From positions 1-64,000 of the forward strand of contig CAVIWF010000005.1 of NCBI GenBank assembly GCA_963646285.1: DNA of 64,000 bases, read 5' to 3'. The notes under the pieces were generated by a model, which saw only the letters and a program-made list of their open reading frames with translations, was not told where the DNA came from and did no database searches. Each line of letters starts with the position of its first letter. The stretch's first letter is position 1. The position numbers and the translations under genes were made by a program. This stretch comes from CAKUFA01 sp963646285 (GTDB lineage: Bacteria > Bacillota > Clostridia > Christensenellales > Aristaeellaceae). Below, one piece after another: positions 44,792 through 53,156 of the stretch.

Positions 44792-45870
44792 AATCCAAGG
44801 CAAAAGTGCAATACTTGGTAAGCCTAGCCGTCAGTGTGCTTCTGGCGCTTATTCTGGGCGGCATCATCATGGCCATGACCGATCACGATCCGCTGGAAGG
44901 CTACAGTGCACTAATTACTGGTGCCCTAGGTACCCAGCGTGGGCTTGGCAATACGCTAGCGAAGACCGCAACCCTTTGCCTGACGGGACTGGCAACCGCT
45001 GTAGCCGCCAAGGCAGGTATTTTCAACGTTGGCGGTGAAGGCCAGCTGTACCTGGGCGCTATTGCTTCTGCCTATGTAGGGGCAAAGCTGGCCGGTCTCT
45101 CCCCTTGGATCGGCATTCCCTTGTGCCTGCTGGCCGCCATGGCCGCCGGCGGTGCCTATGCCTTGGTTCCGGCCATTTTGAAGGTGAAGCTGAAGGTCAG
45201 TGAGGTCATCACCACCATCATGCTGAATTCAGCTGCCATTTACTTTTGTTCCTACCTTGCCAATGGCCCCTTGAAGACGGCAGAAAAAGGTGTGTCCGCC
45301 GGTACGGATGCCGTTGACAAGTCCTTTATGTTTTCCAAGCTGATCAAGATGTCCTCCCTGACGGAAAGCATCTTCATTGCTGCCTTCATTGCGCTGTTTG
45401 TCTGGTACCTGATGAGCCGGACGACCGTTGGCTACGAAATGCAGCTGACCGGTCAAAACAGCCGCTTTGCACGGTACAGCGGCATCAAGTCCGACAAGCT
45501 TGCCATTGGCAGCATGGTGCTTTCTGGTGCAATCTGCGGCTTGGTGGGCATGTTTGAGGTCTTTGGTCAGCATGGCAGATTCATCGAATCCGTCTCCAAG
45601 GAATTCTATTTTGACGGCATGCTGGTCGCCATGATCATGCACTACAAGCCCTTCGGCATCATCCTCATGAGCTTCTTTTTCGGCATTTTGCAGATCGGTT
45701 CCACGGCCATGGAATCCCGTGTGGGTATTTCCAGCGAATTGATCCTGATTGTGCAGTCCATCATCATTTTCTTCATGGCGGCAGAAGAGGGTATTCTGGC
45801 ATCCATTCAGGCACAAAGAATGAAGCGGAACTCCGCTGCCAGGCTCGCAAAGGGGGCGACTGAAAAGTGA
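44788..45870 (+). CDS. ABC permease, BMP-type (nucleoside) importer, first subunit
   Basis: A 360-residue inner-membrane protein of the LIV-type permease family (NupP/YufP-like). It has about nine hydrophobic segments, the PAILKVKLKVSEVITTIMLN cytoplasmic loop typical of the family near the middle, and GGEGQLYLGAIASAYVG early on. A basic tail (MKRNSAARLAKG) is cytoplasmic. The ATG overlaps the ATPase stop by four bases, and its own TGA overlaps the next GTG. Confidence 0.92.
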   Translation: MKSKAKVQYLVSLAVSVLLALILGGIIMAMTDHDPLEGYSALITGALGTQRGLGNTLAKTATLCLTGLATAVAAKAGIFNVGGEGQLYLGAIASAYVGAKLAGLSPWIGIPLCLLAAMAAGGAYALVPAILKVKLKVSEVITTIMLNSAAIYFCSYLANGPLKTAEKGVSAGTDAVDKSFMFSKLIKMSSLTESIFIAAFIALFVWYLMSRTTVGYEMQLTGQNSRFARYSGIKSDKLAIGSMVLSGAICGLVGMFEVFGQHGRFIESVSKEFYFDGMLVAMIMHYKPFGIILMSFFFGILQIGSTAMESRVGISSELILIVQSIIIFFMAAEEGILASIQAQRMKRNSAARLAKGATEK

Positions 45871-46790
45871 ACTGGGAAAGCATCTTCAATGTAGGCCTTT
45901 TGCAAAACACCCTGCGCACCGCTACCCCCGTGATCCTTGCCGGTCTGGGCTGTCTGATGACGGAACATGTAGGCATTATGAACATCGGCATTGACGGCAT
46001 GATGATTGTGGGCGCCTTTGTGGCGGTGCTGGCCAGCTATTTCCTCGGCAGCTGGCTGCTGGCGCTTGTTTTTGCCCTGCTGTCCGGCGTGCTGTTGGGA
46101 CTCTTCTACGGCCTTTTCGTGGTGAAGTTCAAGAGTGATGAATTCATCATCGGCGTGGCACTGAATATTTTTGCCGGTGCGCTGACGGTATTCCTGCTCC
46201 GCACGATTTTCAACGTGAAGGGTGCCTTCTCCGACCCTGCTATTGTTCCCCTGCCCAAACTGAGTGCAGACTGGCTGGAGAACATTCCCCTCATTGGCCC
46301 GCTTCTGAACAATAACACCCTGCTGGTGTATGTGAGCTGGTTCATGGTGTTGGTATGCTGGCTGTTCATTTACCGCACACCTGCAGGCTTCTGGATGCGT
46401 GCCGCCGGTGAACATCCCCAGTCCCTGCGTGCCGCCGGCAAAAGCCCGGAGAAGATGAAATATCTTGCCTCTGTGCTGTGTGGTGCCTTCAGTGCCCTGG
46501 CGGGTGCTCATCTTTCCTTGGGCTACCTGACCATGTTTTCCGAAAACATGTCCAACAGCAAGGGCTACGTGGCTGTGGCCTGCGTCATTTTCGGCAGAGC
46601 CAATCCGCCCCTCGTGTTCCTCGCTGCCTTGCTATTCGGCTTTATTGACGCCCTTGGCACACGGCTGCAAAGCGTCGGTGTGGACCCCACACTGACGAAG
46701 ATTTTCCCCTACGTGGGTACCGTGCTCATGATGGTGCTCCTTGCCCTTCGGGAAAGAGCCAAGAAAAAGACCGCTCAGGCAGCCAAGTAA
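45867..46790 (+). CDS. ABC permease, BMP-type (nucleoside) importer, second subunit
   Basis: A 307-residue membrane protein (NupQ/YufQ-like) starting with GTG: MNWESIFNVGLLQNTLRTA. It carries the family glycine-rich LMTEHVGIMNIGIDGMMIVG segment after the first helix and GKSPEKMKYLASVLCGAFSA in the last third, with about eight membrane segments in all. It overlaps the upstream permease by four bases and completes the importer. A radical-SAM gene follows after 25 bp. Confidence 0.92.
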   Translation: MNWESIFNVGLLQNTLRTATPVILAGLGCLMTEHVGIMNIGIDGMMIVGAFVAVLASYFLGSWLLALVFALLSGVLLGLFYGLFVVKFKSDEFIIGVALNIFAGALTVFLLRTIFNVKGAFSDPAIVPLPKLSADWLENIPLIGPLLNNNTLLVYVSWFMVLVCWLFIYRTPAGFWMRAAGEHPQSLRAAGKSPEKMKYLASVLCGAFSALAGAHLSLGYLTMFSENMSNSKGYVAVACVIFGRANPPLVFLAALLFGFIDALGTRLQSVGVDPTLTKIFPYVGTVLMMVLLALRERAKKKTAQAAK

Positions 46791-46815
46791 ATCATAATAA
46801 AAGGAGTCCTTCCCC

Positions 46816-47940
46816 TTGAAAATCAGCAAGAAAGACGCCCTGATGTGGTTTCAGTTTTTTTCGGAACTGCCGGAAGATGAACCTCTCCTGTGCCACCAGC
46901 AGGAGATTGTATTGGCCGTACTGGCACAGATTGAGCGGGCTGTAGACGCCCGGCGTGCAGTGCTTATGCGGCAGATTCCTCACTTGAAATCCATGCAGGG
47001 GCGAACCATGTATGTGGGCCCTGATGAGCGTTTCCCCAAGGGCTGCAAGTCCTGCCTGTTTGGCACCGGTCTGAGTGCGGTGCGTAAAACCAACAAGTGC
47101 AACGCCAAGTGTCCCTTCTGCTATGACTATGGCGTGCTGGACTGCATTCCGCCCATCGGCGAAGGCATGTGGGAAATTGGCGGCACCAAGTTCTATGAAA
47201 AGGACATTCCGCTGCTGCTGTCTATTCAAAAGAAGCCTACCGGCATCGCTTATGTTTACCTGGAACCCTTTATGGAGATTGAAATCTATGAGCACATGAT
47301 TCAGCTTTTCCACGAAGCAGGCATTTATCAGCACATGTACACCAATGGAATCCGTGCTACGGAAGCATCGCTGAAAATGCTGGCTGATGCAGGGCTGAAT
47401 GAGCTGCGCTTTAATCTGGGCGCATCCAATTGCTCGGATCAGGTCATTGAGAACATTCGCATGGCAAAGCAGTACATCCCCATGGTAGGCATTGAAACGC
47501 CCATGACCCGTGCCTTCTTTGATGGATTCATGAAGAAAAAAGAGGCCATCATGGCAACAGGGCTGGATTTCATCAACTGCGCCGAGCTTCACCTGAATGC
47601 CAACAATTTGGGCAATTACCTGGACGAAAACATGTACCAGTGCCGCCAGGGCTATCTATCCCCCATTTGCAGCCGTGAAATGACTTTGACCCTCATGGCC
47701 ATGGCCGATGAAGAGCAGTGGCCCTTTGTTATCCACGATTGCTCCAATGATACCAAGTTTGCCCGTGACCTGAATCTGAAGGCCAAGGAAGGCGGATGGT
47801 TCGGCGCAAGCAGCTATGCCGGCGAGTTTGATCGTCTGCCCTTTGAGGCCTTTTTGCCGGCACTGATGGATGATGATTTCAAATTTGTGGAGGAAGAACC
47901 CCTGCCAAAGGGTTACCGCCCCGGGGACATTGTTTTGTAA
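46816..47940 (+). CDS. Radical SAM protein of unknown substrate
   Basis: A 374-residue protein. The [4Fe-4S]-SAM motif is CNAKCPFC (Cys95, Cys99, Cys102), preceded by a second close pair GCKSC (Cys77, Cys80). Downstream are YLEPFMEIEIYEHM and MYTNGIRATEASLKMLADAG, typical of the radical-SAM TIM-barrel, and later ELHLNANN with a short conserved-looking tail. The reaction is unknown. AGGAG supports the TTG start. The gene lies 25 bp after the last permease, so it is likely co-transcribed with the importer. Confidence 0.82.
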   Translation: MKISKKDALMWFQFFSELPEDEPLLCHQQEIVLAVLAQIERAVDARRAVLMRQIPHLKSMQGRTMYVGPDERFPKGCKSCLFGTGLSAVRKTNKCNAKCPFCYDYGVLDCIPPIGEGMWEIGGTKFYEKDIPLLLSIQKKPTGIAYVYLEPFMEIEIYEHMIQLFHEAGIYQHMYTNGIRATEASLKMLADAGLNELRFNLGASNCSDQVIENIRMAKQYIPMVGIETPMTRAFFDGFMKKKEAIMATGLDFINCAELHLNANNLGNYLDENMYQCRQGYLSPICSREMTLTLMAMADEEQWPFVIHDCSNDTKFARDLNLKAKEGGWFGASSYAGEFDRLPFEAFLPALMDDDFKFVEEEPLPKGYRPGDIVL

Positions 47941-47955
47941 ACGTAATACGCATTC

Positions 47956-47996
47956 AAAAAGCAGGCTTCGAAATCAGCTTCGGAGCCTGCTTTTTT
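47956..47996. terminator. Bidirectional terminator between radical SAM gene and arsR-type gene
   Basis: AAAAAGCAGGCT (47956-47967) pairs with AGCCTGCTTTTTT (47984-47996). Strong in both directions. Confidence 0.9.
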
Positions 47997-48004
47997 CATC
48001 ATGG

Positions 48005-48364
48005 TTAGCCTTCGTTGATGTGTTCTGCGCCCTGCTTGAGCAGTGTGGCCACGTGATCATCTGCCAGAGAGTAGAACACGGTTTTACCGTCCCTCCGGCT
48101 TTTGATCAGCCGTGCCTGCTTGAGCAGCCGCAACTGATGGGACACAGCCGACTGGGTCATGCCCAGCAGTTTTGCCAAATCGCACACGCATACTTCCGCT
48201 TCAAACAGCACGTACAGGATGCGGATCCGTGTGCCATCGCCAAAGACCTTAAACAAGTCAGAAAGGCGTGCGAGCGTTTCATCATTGGGCAGAGAAGCCT
48301 GCACTTGGGCTACAAGATCCTCATGAACACACAAAAAGCCGCATACATCTTCATTTTCTGCCAT
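48005..48364 (-). CDS. ArsR/SmtB-family metal-sensing repressor, CadC-like
   Basis: A 119-residue winged-helix repressor. The DNA-recognition helix is MTQSAVSHQLRLLKQARL. Both known metal sites of CadC-type sensors can be drawn: alpha3N cysteines Cys8 and Cys12 at the N-terminus with Cys59 and Cys61 in EVCVCDL, and the alpha5 set Asp102, His104, His115 and Glu118 in the C-terminal helix. The spacing matches S. aureus CadC residues (7, 11, 58, 60; 101, 103, 114, 117) shifted by one. It likely responds to Cd/Pb/Zn, but no cation ATPase is adjacent; instead it follows TldE by 36 bp. Confidence 0.9.
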   Translation of the reverse strand: MAENEDVCGFLCVHEDLVAQVQASLPNDETLARLSDLFKVFGDGTRIRILYVLFEAEVCVCDLAKLLGMTQSAVSHQLRLLKQARLIKSRRDGKTVFYSLADDHVATLLKQGAEHINEG

Positions 48365-48400
48365 AGCGCCATCACCCTTCTTTTTTCCATCATCATCCCA

Positions 48401-49741
48401 TTAGCCGGAAATGACCAGCGTGCCTACATCCACAGAGGGGCAGCCAATACCGCCGCCGGGGAAGAGCAGATCATTGCCCACCGCCTGAATGCTTTCAAGC
48501 AGCTTATAGAAATTGCCTGCTACGGTAATCTGCTCAACACTGCGGCCACGCTTGCCGCCTTCCACCATGTAACCGCCGCTGATCAGGGAAAAATCGCCGC
48601 TGATCACATTGGCGCCGGCATGGAGACCGCTCACATCGGTAATAACAATGCCATCCCCCATGTTGGCCATCAGCTCATCCAAGCTTTTTTCGCCGGGCTT
48701 GAAGAACATGTTGGTAGGCGCAACCGTCATGCCAGAGGCATAGCTCCGGGCAGCATTGCCGGTGGTTTCTACGCCCTGCTTGCGTGCCGTCTTCCGGTTG
48801 TGCAGCAGGGTCTTCAGTACACCGTTTTCAATCACAGCCTTCGTGCGGGAGGCACTGCCTTCAGCATCGAAGGGGCTGGAAGCAAATCCATCCTTCAGCA
48901 GCGGGTCATCCATCAGGGTGACAGCCGTGGAAGCTACAGTCTCGCCTTCCTTGCCTGCCAGCAGGGACAGACCTTGCTGAGCATTCTCGGCAGAGAACAT
49001 GCCGCAGAAGGTGGTGAGCATATCACACATGGCCTCGTTGAAGAAGATCACCCGATAGGTGCCGGCGGGAACAGGTGCAGCATCCAGCTTCTTCAGGGTG
49101 CGGTCAACCGCTTCCTTGGCAATCTTCTCGGCACTGAAGGTTGAAAACTGCCGGCCGCAATCAAGAGCAGCCGCATTGGCTTTGGTGCCGTTTTCCCGGG
49201 TAGCAATGGCGCTGGTAAATGCGACCCAGGCCTGATCCGTGGAAGAAAGATTCAATCCGAAGGAATTACGGAGCAGCGTTGTTTGCTTGGTGGTAGAAAC
49301 CGCCGCATACATGACCTGATCCACACGCTGATCCTGATTGGCGGTGGCTTCGCTAAGCTTCATCACCGCTGCCAGCTTATCCTCCGCCGTAACGTTGTCC
49401 AGATCACTTTCCAAATTTTCCAAGGTGGGATAGGTGGCTTCCCCGGTGAAAATTTCATCCTGCTCGGCGCTTTCGCTCAGCTCAGCAGATTCCTTCACGC
49501 CTTCAATCAGCTGCTGAATGGCCGCCTCATCCATGGCCTGGGTGGAGGACATGCCCATTTTGCCCTTGTAGGTGCCACGAAGGCCAAGCCCCATGGAAGA
49601 GCTGACCTCGTAATCACTGATGTCCCCATTCCGAGCCATCACACTGAATGATTCCTTTTCCGAGCAGTAGACTTCGGCAGTATCCAAACCGCTTTCCTTG
49701 GCACGCAGGAGCAGCTGCTCCACAAATGCATTCTTATCCAT
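48401..49741 (-). CDS. TldE/PmbA family peptidase partner
   Basis: The 446-residue product resembles TldE (PmbA), the non-metal partner of TldD in a heterodimeric peptidase that processes small peptides (microcins, PQQ-like or other substrates). Visible are the SSSMGLGLRGTYKGKMGMSS start region, SPFDAEGSASRTKAVIENG and MFFKPGEKSLDELMANMGDG. It lacks the HExxxH motif, as expected. GGAGG stands before the ATG at 49741. It follows tldD with 13 bp between stop and start, and is followed by the CadC-like repressor. Confidence 0.9.
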   Translation of the reverse strand: MDKNAFVEQLLLRAKESGLDTAEVYCSEKESFSVMARNGDISDYEVSSSMGLGLRGTYKGKMGMSSTQAMDEAAIQQLIEGVKESAELSESAEQDEIFTGEATYPTLENLESDLDNVTAEDKLAAVMKLSEATANQDQRVDQVMYAAVSTTKQTTLLRNSFGLNLSSTDQAWVAFTSAIATRENGTKANAAALDCGRQFSTFSAEKIAKEAVDRTLKKLDAAPVPAGTYRVIFFNEAMCDMLTTFCGMFSAENAQQGLSLLAGKEGETVASTAVTLMDDPLLKDGFASSPFDAEGSASRTKAVIENGVLKTLLHNRKTARKQGVETTGNAARSYASGMTVAPTNMFFKPGEKSLDELMANMGDGIVITDVSGLHAGANVISGDFSLISGGYMVEGGKRGRSVEQITVAGNFYKLLESIQAVGNDLLFPGGGIGCPSVDVGTLVISG

Positions 49742-49754
49742 TGCTTCTGCCTCC

Positions 49755-51140
49755 TTACTTGCCGCCGCCAACGGTAATGCTTGTTACACGGATCATGGGC
49801 TCGCCCACATTGGTGGGAATGCTGCCGGAAATGCTGCCGCACATGCCCTGAGCCATGGTCATGTTCCGACCAACCCGGTCAACCCGCATAAGAATTTCAT
49901 TGCCCCTGCCAATCAGGGAAGCACCACGAACAGGATGCACAATCTTGCCATCCTTCACCAGGTAGCCTTCATTAACGGCAAAGTTGAATTCGCCCGTAGC
50001 AGGGTTCACGGAGCCGCCGCCCATCTTCTTGGCATACAGACCGTCCCCCATGGTAGCAATCATTTCATCATTGTCGTCATTGCCGGCGGCGATGTAAGTG
50101 TTGCGCATACGGGAGGTAGGCGCAAAGGCGTAACTCTGCCGACGGCCGGAGCCGGTAGGCGCCATATTCATCCGGCGGCCGCCCAGCTTGTCAATCATGT
50201 AGTTGGTCAGGATGCCGTCCTTGATCAGCACCAGTTTGGTGGTGGGCATACCCTCGTCATCCACGTGGAGGGAACCCCATTCGTTCATGATGGTACCATC
50301 ATCCACCGCCGTAACCAAGAGTGAAGCAATCTGCTGCCCCAGCTTGCCGGAAAACACGCTGGTGCCGAAGGCCACGCTGGTTGCTTCCAGTGCATGACCG
50401 CAGGCTTCATGGAAAATCACGCCGCCAAAGCCGTTGTCAATGCACACAGGCATCACACCGGCAGGGCATGCAGGCGCATGGAGCATGGTCACAGCCGTTT
50501 CAGCGGCAATGCGGGCACTGCGCTCCGGATCCACCCGTTCATCAAACAGTTCAAAGCCCATGGAAGCACCGGGGCTGTCGGTGCCGCTCTGGTTTTCGCT
50601 GCCATTGCTGGCCACGGCACTGACACGCAGTCTGGTATAAACACGCTGATCGGTTACAAAAACGCCTTCCGTGTTGGCAATCAGCACATCCTGCACGCTA
50701 TCCGAATAGGCGCAGATCACCTGCTTGATTTCAGGAGAGAACCGCCGTGCAGCAGCATCTGCCGCACGCAGCTTTTCTGCCTTGACCGCTGCCTTAACAT
50801 CCGTGGGCATACGGCGAATTTCTTCCGGACGAGCAGCAGACCAGGAAGAGAAACCCACAGGCGAAGTGCCTTTGCCGCTGCGAATGGCAGCAGCGGCCTG
50901 TTCCGCACAACGAAGGAGCCCTTCACGGCTTGTATCGTTGGTATACACGTAAATGGCCTTTGTTCCGTTAAAGACACGGACGCCTGCGCCGTGGAGACGC
51001 TGGCTGTTTACCTGGTCCAGTTCACCGCTGCGCAGGGACAGGTCATGATTGATGCGGTCTTCCATGAAGATTTCCGCAAAATCGCCGCCAGTGTGCACAG
51101 CCTTGGCCAGAACCTCCCGTGCAATGTTTTGATCCAGCAT
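49755..51140 (-). CDS. tldD: TldD metallopeptidase
   Basis: A 461-residue zinc peptidase. The HExxxH motif is HEACGH (244-249), in the context GVIFHEACGHALEAT as in TldD. The substrate-channel/C-terminal region has YMIDKLGGRRMNMAPTGSGR and MRNTYIAAG, with MAQGMCGSISGSIPTNVGEP near the end, also typical. TldD-TldE cleaves unfolded peptides threaded into the active site. AAAGGATG precedes the ATG. It is in the minus-strand run GNAT-tldD-tldE-arsR. Confidence 0.93.
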   Translation of the reverse strand: MLDQNIAREVLAKAVHTGGDFAEIFMEDRINHDLSLRSGELDQVNSQRLHGAGVRVFNGTKAIYVYTNDTSREGLLRCAEQAAAAIRSGKGTSPVGFSSWSAARPEEIRRMPTDVKAAVKAEKLRAADAAARRFSPEIKQVICAYSDSVQDVLIANTEGVFVTDQRVYTRLRVSAVASNGSENQSGTDSPGASMGFELFDERVDPERSARIAAETAVTMLHAPACPAGVMPVCIDNGFGGVIFHEACGHALEATSVAFGTSVFSGKLGQQIASLLVTAVDDGTIMNEWGSLHVDDEGMPTTKLVLIKDGILTNYMIDKLGGRRMNMAPTGSGRRQSYAFAPTSRMRNTYIAAGNDDNDEMIATMGDGLYAKKMGGGSVNPATGEFNFAVNEGYLVKDGKIVHPVRGASLIGRGNEILMRVDRVGRNMTMAQGMCGSISGSIPTNVGEPMIRVTSITVGGGK

Positions 51141-51185
51141 GATATCATCCTTTCCGATGTTTTACTTTGCGTCATGGGAAAAAGC

Positions 51186-51704
51186 TCAGTTTTTATGCGC
51201 ATCCTCTACACGGACATAGCGCCTGTCCCGAACCCCTTCACCGCCGATGGAATAATCAATAAAGTCCGTGGTGGGATGAAAGCCGTGCTTGGCATAAAAC
51301 TTTTCGCCGGTTTTGTTGCCTTCAATCGCCCACAGGTAGAAGCGGTGGTACCCGTCCTCCCGCATGATCCTCAGGCATTCTTCCAGCAATTCGCCGCCCA
51401 GTCCCTTGCGCATATGATCCGGCAGCAGGTACAGGGATACGATTTCGCCCCACTCCTTGTGGTCTTCATCTCGTCCTCGGCCATAAATGCAACAGCCTAC
51501 CGGCTGCTTTCCGTCAAAAACCAGCAAACCGTTCAACTCATCGCTGCATAGCCATGCAGGCAAAGAAGGAACCCAATAATCATCCGGCAAACGCTCCAGA
51601 TAATCTTGGGAAATGAGTCCTTTATAAGCATGGCGCCAGCTGGTAGCGAAGATATGGCTGATCAGCCCCGCATCATCGTTGGTTGCGGTTCGAAAATTGC
51701 TCAT
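51186..51704 (-). CDS. GNAT-family N-acetyltransferase
   Basis: A 172-residue acetyltransferase. The acetyl-CoA motif A is VSLYLLPDHMRKGLGGELL followed by EECLRIM, and the C-terminal motif B is NKTGEKFYAKHGF. The N-terminal about 60 residues carry substrate-binding elements, with no clue to the acceptor. The ATG at 51704 has GGAGG upstream; an earlier ATG at 51725 lacks one. It heads the GNAT-tldD-tldE-arsR run, with a good promoter and a perfect palindrome in its leader. Confidence 0.88.
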   Translation of the reverse strand: MSNFRTATNDDAGLISHIFATSWRHAYKGLISQDYLERLPDDYWVPSLPAWLCSDELNGLLVFDGKQPVGCCIYGRGRDEDHKEWGEIVSLYLLPDHMRKGLGGELLEECLRIMREDGYHRFYLWAIEGNKTGEKFYAKHGFHPTTDFIDYSIGGEGVRDRRYVRVEDAHKN

Positions 51705-51729
51705 ACCCTTCCCTCCATTTCGCACCTGT

Positions 51730-51747
51730 CATGCGCCAAGGCGCATG
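51730..51747. repeat. 18-bp palindrome in the leader of the GNAT-tldDE-arsR run
   Basis: CATGCGCC-AA-GGCGCATG, 8-bp perfect arms. It lies between the -10 box (51766-51771) and the GNAT start (51704). It could be an operator or an mRNA hairpin; there is no T-run, so it is not a terminator. Confidence 0.7.
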
Positions 51748-51765
51748 GAATTTTTGTCCGGTATA

Positions 51766-51794
51766 AGTATCCACCAAATGAGACAAAATGTCAA
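51766..51794 (-). promoter_or_regulatory. Promoter of the GNAT-tldD-tldE-arsR run
   Basis: Minus strand TTGACA (51794-51789), 17-bp spacer, GATACT (51771-51766). Confidence 0.7.
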
Positions 51795-51827
51795 GGGAAC
51801 AGCACAAAAGTGCGTCATCTCTGCCGA

Positions 51828-52610
51828 TTATTTCCTGCGGTTTTTCCGAATTTCCTCACGCAGTTTGTCTTCACGCAGCTTCACATTTTGCCGCATTTTT
51901 GCCTGGGTTTCCTTCATCTCCTGCTGCATGGCAAGCCGCTGTTCCTTCAGCTTCTGCAGCAGATTTTTATTGTACAGCTTGGCGTACGGGAAAGCCCGAA
52001 GGGTGCGGCGCATCAGTGCGCTGCCCTCCGCCAAGTGGGCACGCACAGCAGCGGTAATGGCCTCCGTGCTGTCCCCCTTTGCATTGGCGGCGCTGTGGCG
52101 AATCTGCCCCAGCACGCAGGTAGAAAGAATCGTGTCTGCTGCAAACACGATACATAGACCGATGCACAAGCCATTCAGCCAGCCTTCCGGCAGCATGGCA
52201 AAGTACCGGAACAGGAAGGGCTTGATGCCGTAGACCATGACCAGCCCCAGCAGCCCGAAGGGAATCAACGTATTGGCGCAGACACGTCCGTTCAGGTTGA
52301 AGTGCTTCTGGCTGTAATCCCACCATCGGGCGTGAAACAGCTTTTCCAGCACATAGCTGGTGATGTACTCCAGCGTGCCGCACAGGATCATGCCCAAGCC
52401 GAACACAGCAGCAGGCCTGTCCGCATACCTGGACAGCAAGGCCGCAATCATGATGGAACCAAAGCCGTAAATGGGGCAAATGGGCCCCAGCAGGAAGCCA
52501 CGGTTGATGAATCGATGAAACTGGATCAGCTTACAGGTTACTTCCATCAGCCACCCAAGGAAAGAGGCTGCAAAAAACAGCAGCACATAATACTTGATTT
52601 CAGCAGACAC
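51828..52610 (-). CDS. CmpB-like membrane protein (putative ABC-transporter type IV family)
   Basis: The 260-residue product has about six hydrophobic segments in its first 165 residues and conserved-looking polar spots (FLGWLMEVTCK, GFLLGPICPIYGFG, WWDYSQKHFNLNGR) that match the PF06541 family, annotated as putative ABC transporter type IV without experimental proof. The C-terminal about 80 residues are a charged cytoplasmic coiled coil (LKEQRLAMQQEMKETQAKM). The start is a GTG behind GGGGG. No ATPase gene is nearby. Confidence 0.75.
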   Translation of the reverse strand: MSAEIKYYVLLFFAASFLGWLMEVTCKLIQFHRFINRGFLLGPICPIYGFGSIMIAALLSRYADRPAAVFGLGMILCGTLEYITSYVLEKLFHARWWDYSQKHFNLNGRVCANTLIPFGLLGLVMVYGIKPFLFRYFAMLPEGWLNGLCIGLCIVFAADTILSTCVLGQIRHSAANAKGDSTEAITAAVRAHLAEGSALMRRTLRAFPYAKLYNKNLLQKLKEQRLAMQQEMKETQAKMRQNVKLREDKLREEIRKNRRK

Positions 52611-52641
52611 ACTAGCGCCCCCTTTTCAATTCCCTATGATA

Positions 52642-52670
52642 ACCATACAACAGGCTGTCCCTTGCGTCAA
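52642..52670 (-). promoter_or_regulatory. Probable promoter of the CmpB-like gene
   Basis: Minus strand TTGACG (52670-52665), 17-bp spacer, TATGGT (52647-52642), 32 bases before the GTG. Confidence 0.55.
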
Positions 52671-52732
52671 GGGAAAACGCTGGACATTTCTGAGCCTTTG
52701 TCGCAAAACCTGCATTACAAGCAAACGCAACA

Positions 52733-52772
52733 GTGCCAGACGCAACACACTGTTCTGTATTACGTCTGGCAC
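52733..52772 (-). terminator. Hairpin downstream of the DUF1667 gene (weak terminator?)
   Basis: GTGCCAGACG (52733-52742) pairs perfectly with CGTCTGGCAC (52763-52772). The loop is 20 bases and the following minus-strand tract is not T-rich, so termination strength is uncertain. Confidence 0.4.
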
Positions 52773-52798
52773 GCTGGAATCCATACGATTCTGTTTCT

Positions 52799-53152
52799 TT
52801 ATCCGATGGTCTTGGTGGCAATCACATCAACGCCGGTGCCGCAAACATTGGCCAGCACCACGTCTCCAGCCTTCACCGGTGCCGCAAGGGTCACCTTGGA
52901 CAGCTCCGTCATGCAGGCGTGGATCAGCTTCTTCGGAATGGGTGTGCGGGTTTTTACGCTCAGCGGCATGGCGCTGCCCTCCACAGCGATGACAGCCGTT
53001 ACCATGCGTTCCGGTGCAATGCACTCCTGATGCGCATACTTTTCGCCCCGTTTGCAGGTGTTGCCCGTTACGCTGACCACCTGACCGTTTTCAATGGTGA
53101 CGATCATACAACAGCCCACGGGGCAGTTGATGCAGGTAATTGTTTGTTCCAT
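52799..53152 (-). CDS. DUF1667 protein of the glycerol-3-phosphate dehydrogenase-like operon
   Basis: A 117-residue protein with an N-terminal CINCPVGCC cluster and a third nearby CKRG cysteine, the expected DUF1667 pattern. DUF1667 genes regularly follow the two oxidoreductase genes found here and probably supply an iron-sulfur or electron-transfer subunit, replacing GlpC. The start is four bases after the upstream stop. It is the last gene of the operon. Confidence 0.85.
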   Translation of the reverse strand: MEQTITCINCPVGCCMIVTIENGQVVSVTGNTCKRGEKYAHQECIAPERMVTAVIAVEGSAMPLSVKTRTPIPKKLIHACMTELSKVTLAAPVKAGDVVLANVCGTGVDVIATKTIG

Positions 53153-53156
53153 ATGC

